This document shows positions 13,410 through 21,576 of a stretch of 23,817 bases of DNA, one piece after another. The stretch is from Thermodesulfovibrionales bacterium (lineage in GTDB: Bacteria; Nitrospirota; Thermodesulfovibrionia; Thermodesulfovibrionales; UBA1546). The notes under the pieces were generated by a model. That model did no database searches. It was given only the letters and a program-made list of their open reading frames with translations, and was not told the origin of the DNA. Where the stretch lies: the NCBI GenBank assembly GCA_030018605.1, contig JASEHP010000007.1, positions 1 to 23,817 of the forward strand, in the 5' to 3' direction. Positions within the stretch are counted from its first letter, which is position 1, and each line of letters begins with the position of its first letter. The translations under genes were made by a program, and so were the position numbers.

Positions 13410-14599
13410 ACAAATCAGCCGATATCTTTGAAAAATGCCTTAAGTTCACAAAGGCAAAGGAATTGATATCCTGCGGGCTTTATCCTTATTTTAGAGTCAT
13501 AGAAAGCGCGCAGGACCCCGAAGTCGTGATGAGCGGCAGAAGAATGATTATGGTGGGCTCAAACAATTACCTGGGGCTGACAAATCATCCAAAGGTAAAA
13601 GAAGCCGCCATTGAGGCTGTGAAAAAATACGGTTCAGGATGCGCAGGTTCACGTTTTTTGAACGGAACTCTGGATATTCATGTCGCGCTTGAAGCTAAAC
13701 TCGCGCGGTTTATGCGGAAAGATTCCGCGCTTATTTTTTCAACAGGGTTTCAGGTCAATCTCGGAGTCATCTCTGCCCTCATCGGGAAAGATGATGTTGT
13801 AATCATAGATAAGATGGACCACGCAAGTATAATTGACGGCTGCAGGCTCTCTTACGGCGAGGTAAAGAAATTCAGGCACAATAATATGTCAGACCTGAAA
13901 AGGGCGCTGGAAGAAAATAAAAATAAAGGCAAATTAATCATCGTTGACGGCGTATTCAGTATGGAAGGAGACATTGCAAAGCTGCCTGATATTGTGGAAC
14001 TCGCAAAAAAATACGATGCGCGGCTGATGGTTGACGACGCCCACGGCATCGGAGTGCTCGGCAAAACAGGAAGAGGCACGGCAGAACATTTCGGGCTTGA
14101 AAATGAAGTTGATCTCATCATGGGGACATACAGCAAATCACTCGCCTCCATAGGAGGATTCATCTCCGGAGACTCTGACATAGTCCATTACATAAAACAC
14201 TTTGCGCGCGCACTGATATTCAGCGCAAGCCCGCCCCCTGCTTCAATAGCCGCTGTAAGCGCAGCAGTGGATATCATAGAAAATGAACCGGAAAGAAGAG
14301 AAAGGCTCTGGGAAAATACAAACAGGATGCTAAAGGGACTCAGAGAACTTGGATTTGAGACAGGCCCGAGCGAGACACCTATTATTCCCGTAATAGTCGG
14401 GGATAATGAACTGGCATTTAAGATGGCAATGATGCTCCAGGAAGAGGGGGTATTTGCAAATGTCGCAGTAAGCCCTGCAGTGCCGAACGGAAAGGCGCTC
14501 ATAAGAACAAGTTATATGGCTACCCACACCGATAAACATCTTGATATAGTCCTCAGCGCCTTTGGAAAAATCGGCAGGGCATTAGGGCTGATAAAGTAA
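13370..14599 (+). CDS. Serine palmitoyltransferase-like alpha-oxoamine synthase
   Basis: A 409-residue PLP enzyme that condenses an amino acid with an acyl-thioester. GGAAGGTG lies before ATG 13370, inside the upstream gene. PLP residues visible: H151 (DHASIIDG), D222 and H225 (VDDAHGIGVLG), and the Schiff-base Lys K256 (GTYSKSLASIGGFISG). The text GLYPYFR, MVGSNNYLGLTNHPKV and GSGCAGSRFLNGT is what I associate with Bacteroidetes-type serine palmitoyltransferases rather than BioF or Kbl, and no biotin or threonine genes are adjacent. The neighbours (CerR-like and GNAT) support ceramide synthesis. No acyl carrier protein gene is present in the window. BioF or Kbl activity is the alternative. 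Confidence 0.8.
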   Translation: MDSGLVQDTSVAVNKSADIFEKCLKFTKAKELISCGLYPYFRVIESAQDPEVVMSGRRMIMVGSNNYLGLTNHPKVKEAAIEAVKKYGSGCAGSRFLNGTLDIHVALEAKLARFMRKDSALIFSTGFQVNLGVISALIGKDDVVIIDKMDHASIIDGCRLSYGEVKKFRHNNMSDLKRALEENKNKGKLIIVDGVFSMEGDIAKLPDIVELAKKYDARLMVDDAHGIGVLGKTGRGTAEHFGLENEVDLIMGTYSKSLASIGGFISGDSDIVHYIKHFARALIFSASPPPASIAAVSAAVDIIENEPERRERLWENTNRMLKGLRELGFETGPSETPIIPVIVGDNELAFKMAMMLQEEGVFANVAVSPAVPNGKALIRTSYMATHTDKHLDIVLSAFGKIGRALGLIK

Positions 14600-14613
14600 C
14601 TTGAAGACAAATC

Positions 14614-15726
14614 TTGCGCTCAATAAATATCATAGAGGCCAAAACTAATAAGCGCCTTGATGCATTTATAAAACTCCCATTTTCTTTATATTCTGAAAAT
14701 CCTTTTTATGTCCCGCCTCTGATAAAGGAAGTGAAGGAACAATTCTCAGATAAAAACCCTTTCTTCAATCACGCAAAGGCCAGATATTTCATCGCTGAGA
14801 AAGACGGGAAATGCGCCGGCAGGATAATCTCAATAGTGAACCGGAGACACATTCAGTTTCACAATGAAAGGGCAGGGTTCTTCGGCTTTTTTGAATGCGT
14901 CAATGACGCCAGAGTTTCATCAGCGCTGCTGGATAAAGCAGCGGAAGAACTTAAAAGAGAAGGCATGGAGATAATCAGGGGGCCGATGAATTTTTCAACC
15001 AACGAAGAATGCGGATTTCTCATTAATAATTTTGAGGGACATCCGATGCTGATGACCCCATACAACATGTCCTACTACTCCGCTTTAATGGAAAGCTACG
15101 GCATGCATAAGGCAAAAGACCTTTATGCATACATCTATAACGTAAAAGATACTCTTCCTGAAAAAGTTCTCAGGGTTGCCGCAATAGCAGAGAAACGCGG
15201 GATCACTGTGCGGCCTGTGAATAAAAAAAGATTTTCAGACGAAATGAAGGCATTCAAAGAGATTTACAATTCAGCATGGGAAAATAACTGGGGATTTATA
15301 CCCCTTACAGACGATGAGATTGACTGCCTCGGCAACAGGCTCAGGCAGATAGTTGTTCCGGAACTTACTTTGATTGCGGAAGACAACGGCAATCCCGTCG
15401 CTTTTCTGGGTCTCCTTCCTGATTTTAACTATGTTTTAAGACGCATGAACGGCAGACTCAATCCTATAACAATAATGAAGGCTTTGTATTACTCAAAAAA
15501 AATAAAAGACCTCCGTCTGCTGCTCTTTGGAATAAAAAAAGATTACAGGAATAAAGGCGTGGACGCAATACTCTTCAGAGAGGGATTCAAAGGCATAAAA
15601 AAAGGCAGCTATAAAAGGGTTGAGTTTTCATGGATACTTGAGGATAATATTCCTGTGCAGAGAATTGTGGAAATGCTAGGCGGAAAACTGTACAAGCAAT
15701 ACCGCATATATGAGAAAAAATTATAG
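14614..15726 (+). CDS. GNAT-fold acyltransferase-like protein, bCerS candidate
   Basis: A 370-residue protein. An in-frame stop at 14602-14604 leaves TTG 14614 as the first usable start; the ribosome site is weak, so coupling to the upstream gene is likely. The N-terminal half (RYFIAEKDGKCAGRI, then FFGFFECVND, RGPMNFSTNEECGFLI and MTPYNMSYYSALMESYG) and the C-terminal GNAT motif (LLLFGIKKDYRNKGVDAILF) define a family of long GNAT-like proteins. These often accompany alpha-oxoamine synthase genes. The experimentally described bacterial ceramide synthase of Caulobacter has a GNAT-type fold, so N-acylation of a sphingoid base is the natural proposal. I recognise the fold with confidence; the substrate is inference from the three-gene order. 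Confidence 0.65.
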   Translation: MRSINIIEAKTNKRLDAFIKLPFSLYSENPFYVPPLIKEVKEQFSDKNPFFNHAKARYFIAEKDGKCAGRIISIVNRRHIQFHNERAGFFGFFECVNDARVSSALLDKAAEELKREGMEIIRGPMNFSTNEECGFLINNFEGHPMLMTPYNMSYYSALMESYGMHKAKDLYAYIYNVKDTLPEKVLRVAAIAEKRGITVRPVNKKRFSDEMKAFKEIYNSAWENNWGFIPLTDDEIDCLGNRLRQIVVPELTLIAEDNGNPVAFLGLLPDFNYVLRRMNGRLNPITIMKALYYSKKIKDLRLLLFGIKKDYRNKGVDAILFREGFKGIKKGSYKRVEFSWILEDNIPVQRIVEMLGGKLYKQYRIYEKKL

Positions 15727-15745
15727 CCTAATGTAAAATACTTCC

Positions 15746-15773
15746 TTGACAAATAGCAAAACCATGTGATAAT
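15746..15773 (+). promoter_or_regulatory. Near-consensus sigma-70 promoter for gcvH-lpd
   Basis: TTGACA (15746-15751), 16-bp spacer, GATAAT (15768-15773). The -35 is perfect and the -10 matches 5 of 6. The gcvH ATG is 37 bases from the -10 box, after AGAGGAGGG. Confidence 0.75.
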
Positions 15774-15809
15774 TAATTCACACTATCAAAAACCGAAAGA
15801 GGAGGGAAA

Positions 15810-16196
15810 ATGTATCCGGAAGATCTTAAATACCACAAAGAACACACATGGGTCAGAGTATCAGGCAAAAAGGCGACTGTCGGCATAACAGACTATGCAC
15901 AGGACGCTCTGGGAGATATTGTATATATCGACCTGCCGGAAACTGATACTACTATTGAAGCAAACAGCGAACTCGCAGAAATTGAGTCCACAAAGGCAAC
16001 CTCATCTGTCATCAGCCCTGTAAGCGGCGCTGTCACCGAAGTTAACGACGACCTGTCAGAATCTCCAGAGGTGATCAATGAGGAGCCATACGGAAAAGGC
16101 TGGATAGCCATCATTGAGATTGATGACGCTTCAGAAGTTGACGACCTCATGGACGCGGCTGACTATGCAAAATACGTTGAAGAGGAAGCAAAATGA
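15810..16196 (+). CDS. gcvH: Glycine cleavage system H protein
   Basis: A 128-residue lipoyl carrier of the usual length. The lipoylated lysine is K62 in AEIESTKATSSV, and the surrounding text (HTWVRV, GITDYAQDALGDIVYIDLPE, SPVSGAVTEVND and PYGKGWIAIIE) is typical of GcvH. It shuttles aminomethyl groups between the P and T proteins and is reoxidised by dihydrolipoyl dehydrogenase, encoded next with a 4-base overlap. The P and T genes are not in the window. Some lipoate-binding proteins of sulfur oxidation look similar, but no hdr-type genes are near. Confidence 0.95.
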   Translation: MYPEDLKYHKEHTWVRVSGKKATVGITDYAQDALGDIVYIDLPETDTTIEANSELAEIESTKATSSVISPVSGAVTEVNDDLSESPEVINEEPYGKGWIAIIEIDDASEVDDLMDAADYAKYVEEEAK

Positions 16197-17578
16197 GAGT
16201 TGCTATACTTGGCGCAGGTCCCGGCGGATATGTCGCGGCGCTCAAGGCCGCACAACTGGGAGCACAGGTTACGGTCATAGAAGACATAGAGGTGGGAGGA
16301 ACATGTCTTAACAGAGGATGCATCCCTACAAAAGCGCTTGTCGCATCAGCAGAGGCATATTCCAAAGCAAAAGACCTTGAAGAATTCGGAATAGAACTCA
16401 GGGGTGAACTTATCCCCAATCTTCAGAAAATCAATGAGAGGAAAAACAAGGTAGTAAGCGTTCAAGTAAAAGGCATCAGAGGGTTATTTAAAAGCTGGGG
16501 AGTAACTTTAAAAGAGGGCAGAGGCACTCTGCTTTCACCGAAAGAGATTGAGGTAAGAGGTAAGGACAGCTCAACTGAAAAGATTGAGGCTGAAAAAATA
16601 ATAATAGCAACAGGTTCAATGCCTGCGCAGATACCTTCTTTCATTTTTGACGGGAAAAACATACTCTCAAGCGATGATGCGCTAAACCTGACAGAGATGC
16701 CAAAATCCATGCTTATCATAGGCGCAGGAGTTATAGGATGCGAATTTGCCTGCATCTATAAAGAACTCGGAGTTGATGTGACGATGGTGGAGATGATGCC
16801 GCGCGCAGTTGTCACCGAAGATATGGAAATATCCGGACTTCTGGAAAAGGAACTGAAAAAGAAAAAGATAAAACTTCATACGAATGTTAAGGTGGAAAAA
16901 GTCGAGGTAAAGGAAGACGGCGTTCACGCCTTTATGTCAGACGGCAAGGAGATTATTGCTGAAAAGGTTCTCGTATCAATAGGAAGGGCGCTCAACACTG
17001 ACGGCATCGGGCTTGAAAACGCCGGAATTCAAAAGGGCAAAAGAGGAGAAATCCCGGTAAATGAAAAAATGGAGACAAACGTTCCTGATATTTATGCGGT
17101 AGGCGACGTAACAGGAGGAATGCTTCTTGCGCATACCTCCTCAACTCAGGGAATCATCACAGCAAAGAATATCATGGGCCATAATGAGAATATAGATTAC
17201 AGCACCGTGCCCGCAGCAATATTCACATCTCCCGAGATTGCATCGGTAGGATTGAGAGAACACCAGGCAGAAGAGAAGGGCATCAGAATAAGAACAGGCC
17301 GTTTTCAGTTCAGAGGACTTGGCAAGGCTCATGCAATGGGAGAGATAACAGGTTTCGTAAAGGTAATTGCAGATGAAGCCACCGACAAACTCCTCGGGAT
17401 GCACATCATAGGGCCGCATGCATCCGACCTTATTCATGAAGGAGCAGTTGCAATAAAGTCAGGGCTGAAGGTCAGAGACATTGCAAATACAATACACGCA
17501 CACCCTACATTATCAGAAGGCATAATGGAGGCATCGGAAGACGTTCACAATGAAGCAATTCATGTGCTAAAAAAATGA
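16193..17578 (+). CDS. lpdA: Dihydrolipoyl dehydrogenase
   Basis: A 461-residue flavoprotein (L protein) that reoxidises dihydrolipoyl-GcvH using NAD. The FAD motif GAGPGGYVAALKAA is at 7-20, the redox disulfide C38/C43 in GGTCLNRGCIPTK, the NAD-binding motif IIGAGVIGCEFA in the middle, and the catalytic pair H437/E442 in HAHPTLSE near the C-terminus. Length and order are normal. ATG 16193 overlaps the gcvH stop (ATGA). Co-transcribed with gcvH from the promoter at 15746-15773. It may also serve pyruvate or 2-oxoglutarate dehydrogenases if present elsewhere. Confidence 0.96.
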   Translation: MRVAILGAGPGGYVAALKAAQLGAQVTVIEDIEVGGTCLNRGCIPTKALVASAEAYSKAKDLEEFGIELRGELIPNLQKINERKNKVVSVQVKGIRGLFKSWGVTLKEGRGTLLSPKEIEVRGKDSSTEKIEAEKIIIATGSMPAQIPSFIFDGKNILSSDDALNLTEMPKSMLIIGAGVIGCEFACIYKELGVDVTMVEMMPRAVVTEDMEISGLLEKELKKKKIKLHTNVKVEKVEVKEDGVHAFMSDGKEIIAEKVLVSIGRALNTDGIGLENAGIQKGKRGEIPVNEKMETNVPDIYAVGDVTGGMLLAHTSSTQGIITAKNIMGHNENIDYSTVPAAIFTSPEIASVGLREHQAEEKGIRIRTGRFQFRGLGKAHAMGEITGFVKVIADEATDKLLGMHIIGPHASDLIHEGAVAIKSGLKVRDIANTIHAHPTLSEGIMEASEDVHNEAIHVLKK

Positions 17579-17645
17579 ATTTGAATTTTGAATTGCAATT
17601 TTGCTTTTTGAATTTATACTTTTAAATTTTCATTGGGAGGAATTT

Positions 17646-18923
17646 ATGGGATTAATTACAGATGTGCATGCACGTGAGATAATTGATTCGAGAGGGAACC
17701 CGACAGTTGAGGTTGAGGTATTTCTCAGCAGCGGAGTATCCGGCAGTGCAGCAGTGCCGTCAGGCGCATCAACAGGCGCAAAAGAAGCTCTTGAACTCAG
17801 AGACGGCGGCAAAAGATTTCACGGCAAAGGCGTCACGAATGCTGTCATAAATGTTCTCAAGGGAATTGCGCCTCAGCTTAGAGGCATGGATTCCTGCGAC
17901 CAGACTTACATAGATAATCTGATGATAGAGATTGACGGAACCAAAAATAAAAGCAGACTTGGCGCAAATGCAATACTCGGGGTCTCGCTTGCCGTATGCA
18001 AGGCATCAGCAGAAGAGGCATGGATGCCGCTTTACAGATATATTGGGGGATGCAACGCAAAAGAACTTCCTGTTCCGATGATGAATATCCTTAACGGAGG
18101 CGCGCACGCTGACAACAATCTTGACATTCAGGAGTTCATGATAATGCCTGCCGGATTTAATGATTTCGCCTCTGCGCTGAGGGCAGGCGTTGAGGTATTT
18201 CATAATCTTAAAAGTATTCTCAAGAAAAAAGGGCTGAACACCACTCTAGGAGATGAGGGCGGATTTGCGCCTGACCTCAAAGGCAATGAAGCGGCTCTCT
18301 CTCTCATAATGGACGCAATAAAAATGTCAGGCTATAAACCAGGCAAAGATATCTGGATAGCTCTTGATGCTGCCGCATCAGAGTTCTATTCAGGCAAGGG
18401 ATATAATTTTGAAGGCAGAAATGTATCTTCAGACAGAATGGTTTCATACTATGAAAGCCTCATAGATAAATATCCGATACTTTCCATTGAGGACGGTTTA
18501 TCAGAAAACGACTGGGCGGGATGGAAAATCCTCACTAAGAGACTCGGCAAAAAAGTGCAGCTTGTAGGAGACGATGTGTTTGTCACAAATACGGAAATCC
18601 TTAAAAAAGGGATTAAGGAAGGAATAGCCAATTCCATACTTATCAAGCTTAACCAGATAGGAACACTGACCGAGACCCTTGACGCCATAGAAATGGCAAA
18701 GAGGGCCGGCTATACGGCTGTCGTCTCGCACAGATCAGGCGAGACCGAGGATACCACAATAGCAGACCTCACAGTTGCATGTAACACAGGGTTTATCAAG
18801 ACAGGCTCGCTTGCGCGAAGCGAGAGAGTGGCAAAATACAACAGGCTGCTCAGGATAGAAGAAGAGCTTGCTGATTCTGCTATATACAAAGGCGTTGAAA
18901 CATTCTATAACCTAAAGAAATGA
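17646..18923 (+). CDS. eno: Enolase
   Basis: A 425-residue glycolytic enzyme converting 2-phosphoglycerate to phosphoenolpyruvate. Start ATG 17646 (MGLITDVHAREIIDSRGNPT) follows TGGGAGGAA; the longer in-frame start at 17601 lies in AT-rich leader and is not used. Signatures: SGASTGAKEALELRD, GANAILGVSLAVCKA, GDEGGFAPDL, SIEDGLSENDW, LVGDDVFVTN, LIKLNQIGTLTET, and SHRSGETEDTTIADLTVA, which hold the Mg ligands and catalytic Lys and Glu. The leader 17579-17645 is AT-rich without a clear promoter. The start of ftsB overlaps the stop by 4 bases. Confidence 0.97.
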   Translation: MGLITDVHAREIIDSRGNPTVEVEVFLSSGVSGSAAVPSGASTGAKEALELRDGGKRFHGKGVTNAVINVLKGIAPQLRGMDSCDQTYIDNLMIEIDGTKNKSRLGANAILGVSLAVCKASAEEAWMPLYRYIGGCNAKELPVPMMNILNGGAHADNNLDIQEFMIMPAGFNDFASALRAGVEVFHNLKSILKKKGLNTTLGDEGGFAPDLKGNEAALSLIMDAIKMSGYKPGKDIWIALDAAASEFYSGKGYNFEGRNVSSDRMVSYYESLIDKYPILSIEDGLSENDWAGWKILTKRLGKKVQLVGDDVFVTNTEILKKGIKEGIANSILIKLNQIGTLTETLDAIEMAKRAGYTAVVSHRSGETEDTTIADLTVACNTGFIKTGSLARSERVAKYNRLLRIEEELADSAIYKGVETFYNLKK

Positions 18924-19243
18924 ATTCGGATAACCTTTTAAGAAAACAGGTTGTATCTGAGATTAAAAAAAAGAGGCTTATCACCTTTATCCTCATAATA
19001 CTGAGTTTCATCTATCTTGCAGCAAATCTTCTTCTGGGAGATGCTGGACTGTTGAAATACAGAGAACTTTCAAACAAAAAGCTGAGCCTTAAAAAAGAAA
19101 TAACTGAACTTGAAAAAGAAAACACCCGAATTAAAACCCAGATAAAATCCCTGAAAGAAAATCCGTTCTACACGGAAAAATACGCGCGGGAAGAGTTCGG
19201 CTTAGCAAGACCTGACGAATACATCTTTCAGTATGACAGGTAA
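18920..19243 (+). CDS. ftsB: FtsB/DivIC-family septum formation protein
   Basis: A 107-residue bitopic membrane protein. A short basic cytoplasmic head is followed by one TM at about 21-40 (LITFILIILSFIYLAANLLL) and a coiled coil at about 50-82 (LSNKKLSLKKEITELEKENT). The ending NPFYTEKYAREEFGLARPDE is the conserved FtsB/DivIC tail. It stabilises the FtsL-FtsQ divisome complex in the periplasm. Following eno with a 4-base overlap is the common eno-ftsB arrangement, which supports the call. It also overlaps the GH57 gene by 11 bases. Confidence 0.9.
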   Translation: MNSDNLLRKQVVSEIKKKRLITFILIILSFIYLAANLLLGDAGLLKYRELSNKKLSLKKEITELEKENTRIKTQIKSLKENPFYTEKYAREEFGLARPDEYIFQYDR

Positions 19244-21407
19244 TCCGCTTTACATTGCATTCCTTTGGCACATGCATCAACCCTATTACAAAGACCCTTT
19301 CACAGGGATGTACAGGCTCCCGTGGGTAAGGCTTCACGGCACAAAAGACTATCTTGACATGGTTGAAATACTTGAGAATTTTCCGGAAATAAGACAGACA
19401 TTTAACCTTGTGCCGTCTCTGCTTGAACAGCTGAGGGATTATACTGAGAATAATGCAACGGACATCTATCTCAGCCTTACCATAAAAAATCCCCAGGACC
19501 TGACAGACGCCGACAAAATATTCATGCTTGAGAACTTCTTTCTCGCAAACTGGGACAACATGATAAGGCCGTTTCCGAGATACTACGAACTGCTTGTCAA
19601 ACGGGGACTGAGATTTATAAAGGGAGAATTGGCAAGGACAATAAAATATTTTACCGCACACGACTTCCTGGACCTTCAAGTGCTGTTTAACCTCAGCTGG
19701 ATAGACCCAATGTACAGGCGGAAAGATCCTTTCCTGAGCGAACTCGTAAGAAAAGGCAAGGGATACACAGAGAATGAAAAAAAACTTCTGATAGAGAAAC
19801 AGTTTGAAATTCTGAAACAAATAATTCCAAAGTATAAAGATCTCAATGCGAAAGGACAGATAGAATTATCAGCTTCTCCATTCTACCATCCCATCCTGCC
19901 GCTCTTATGGGATACGGACTTATCAAAAATCGCTATGCCTCATGTCAGGCTGCCGCAGAAAAGATTCTCAAACCCTGAAGATGCGGTAAGGCAGATAAAA
20001 GATGCCGTGGAATATTTTGAAAAAACATTCTGCTATAAACCTGCCGGCATGTGGCCATCGGAAGGCTCTGTAAGCGAAGATGTAATAAGGGCTGTTCATT
20101 CTGAAGGCATAAAATGGGTTGCCACAGACGAAGGCATACTGGCAAATTCGCTTGATATACGACTGAGAGACTATTCAGGCAGCATAATAGATCCGTCACG
20201 CTTTTACAGGCCTTACAGTTTTTCTGATGTCTCGATAATATTCAGGGATTATAAGCTCTCAGACATGATAGGGTTTGTGTATTCTGGGTGGGAACCTAAA
20301 AATGCAGCGGATGACCTTATTAACAGGCTGTTGAATATCCGTTCCACGCTTCCTCACGACAGGCCATACATTGTTCCGATAATTCTGGATGGTGAAAACG
20401 CATGGGAACATTTCAAAAATGACGGACATGATTTCCTGCGCTGCCTTTATGAGCGGCTTTCAAATGAAAAGGGATTAAAGGCTGTAACAGTATCAGAATT
20501 TCTCAAATACGACTCCGGCGAGAAACTCGGCAAGCTTCATGCCGGTTCATGGATAAATGCAAACTACAGCATCTGGATAGGCCACGAGGAAGACAATATC
20601 GCATGGGATTATCTGAATGATACAAGAACTGACCTTGAAGCATTTACAAAACTTAACCATGACAAACCTGTTGATGAGGCATGGCAGGCTATATATGTCG
20701 CTGAGGGCAGCGACTGGAACTGGTGGTATGGCGATGAACATCAGACAGAGACTCAGGAAGAATTTGATGAACTTTTCAGATTAAACCTTATGAAGGTATA
20801 CAAGGTAATTGGAAAAGAGACGCCGCCCAATCTTTTTGTCCCCGTACTCAGGGAGGACAGGGCAGTTTCCCCTGAAGTAATAATAAGAGGATTCATAAAC
20901 CCTAAAATAGACGGTATGGTTACGAGCTATTATGAATGGTATCAGGGCGCGCACATTGCAGTCGGAAAATCAGGCGGCAGTATGCACAGAGCGGAAAGCC
21001 TTGTGTCATACATTTATTACGGTTTTAACCAAAACACATTGTTTTTGAGGATAGATCCCAAGACATCATTTAATGACTTTCCGCCTGATACAATATTTTC
21101 CTTAAATATTTCAAAGCCGTTTGTCTTCAGAGTCAATGTGGCATACAGAAATGGATTAGTACAACCCGAACTCTTTGAAAAGAAAAATGGAGAATGGGAA
21201 AAGATAAAAGACATAACCGAAGCGGCAATGCAGGACATACTGGAAATAGCCATACCGTTCAAAGACATAAAAGCCAAAGCTGAGGACGAACTCAACCTCT
21301 TTATCACCGCTTACAGAGGCAATGAAGAGATTGAGCGCTGTCCATGGAGGGGAAATATAAGCATAATGGTCCCCACGCCTGATTTCGAGGCGACCATGTG
21401 GCATTAA
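19233..21407 (+). CDS. GH57-family glycoside hydrolase/glucanotransferase
   Basis: A 724-residue enzyme acting on alpha-glucans such as glycogen or maltodextrin. GH57 motifs in order: HMHQPYY at 13-19, the Glu nucleophile E277 in GMWPSEGSVS, KWVATDEG at 294-301, and the acid/base D386 in PIILDGENAWEHF. The N-terminal two thirds is the (beta/alpha)7 barrel plus helical domain; residues about 530-724 form a beta-rich C-terminal region, preceded by GSDWNWWYGDEHQTETQEEF. No signal peptide is present, so it is cytoplasmic. It may be an alpha-amylase, amylopullulanase or 4-alpha-glucanotransferase; sequence alone does not separate them. ATG 19233 overlaps ftsB by 11 bases and has no strong ribosome site. 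Confidence 0.93.
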   Translation: MTGNPLYIAFLWHMHQPYYKDPFTGMYRLPWVRLHGTKDYLDMVEILENFPEIRQTFNLVPSLLEQLRDYTENNATDIYLSLTIKNPQDLTDADKIFMLENFFLANWDNMIRPFPRYYELLVKRGLRFIKGELARTIKYFTAHDFLDLQVLFNLSWIDPMYRRKDPFLSELVRKGKGYTENEKKLLIEKQFEILKQIIPKYKDLNAKGQIELSASPFYHPILPLLWDTDLSKIAMPHVRLPQKRFSNPEDAVRQIKDAVEYFEKTFCYKPAGMWPSEGSVSEDVIRAVHSEGIKWVATDEGILANSLDIRLRDYSGSIIDPSRFYRPYSFSDVSIIFRDYKLSDMIGFVYSGWEPKNAADDLINRLLNIRSTLPHDRPYIVPIILDGENAWEHFKNDGHDFLRCLYERLSNEKGLKAVTVSEFLKYDSGEKLGKLHAGSWINANYSIWIGHEEDNIAWDYLNDTRTDLEAFTKLNHDKPVDEAWQAIYVAEGSDWNWWYGDEHQTETQEEFDELFRLNLMKVYKVIGKETPPNLFVPVLREDRAVSPEVIIRGFINPKIDGMVTSYYEWYQGAHIAVGKSGGSMHRAESLVSYIYYGFNQNTLFLRIDPKTSFNDFPPDTIFSLNISKPFVFRVNVAYRNGLVQPELFEKKNGEWEKIKDITEAAMQDILEIAIPFKDIKAKAEDELNLFITAYRGNEEIERCPWRGNISIMVPTPDFEATMWH

Positions 21408-21413
21408 TATAGC

Positions 21414-21444
21414 TGTCATTCCGGCGAATGCAGGAATCCAGTCC
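21414..21444. repeat. Dispersed TGTCATTCCGGCG-type hairpin repeat
   Basis: TGTCATTCCGGCGAATGCAG, then GAATCCAGTCC. The core TTCCGGC/GCAGGAA forms a 7-bp stem with one mismatch. It starts 7 bases after the GH57 stop. This is a widely known intergenic repeat type in bacteria; the rest of 21445-21510 shows nothing notable. Confidence 0.6.
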
Positions 21445-21510
21445 TTTCCCAAACTTTTTATTGACCATAGCAACGTAATACATATAAAATTATGCCATAT
21501 GTTTAGAGAA

Positions 21511-21566
21511 TGTCATGCTGAACTCGTTTCAGCATCTATAGACCCTGAATCCAGTTCAGGGTGACA
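21511..21566. repeat. Paired-hairpin repeat with TGTCA/TGACA ends
   Basis: A 56-bp unit bounded by TGTCA (21511) and TGACA (ending 21566), containing two perfect 8-bp hairpins: ATGCTGAA/TTCAGCAT (21515-21535) and ACCCTGAA/TTCAGGGT (21542-21562). It ends 10 bases before the start codon of the restriction-modification gene and supplies an in-frame stop (TGA 21562-21564) just upstream. Confidence 0.75.
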
Positions 21567-21576
21567 AATTAAAGAA

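Noticed and set aside
19131..19820. Long minus-strand frame of 229 codons
   Set aside because: It lies opposite the conserved ftsB and GH57 sequences and resembles no known family.
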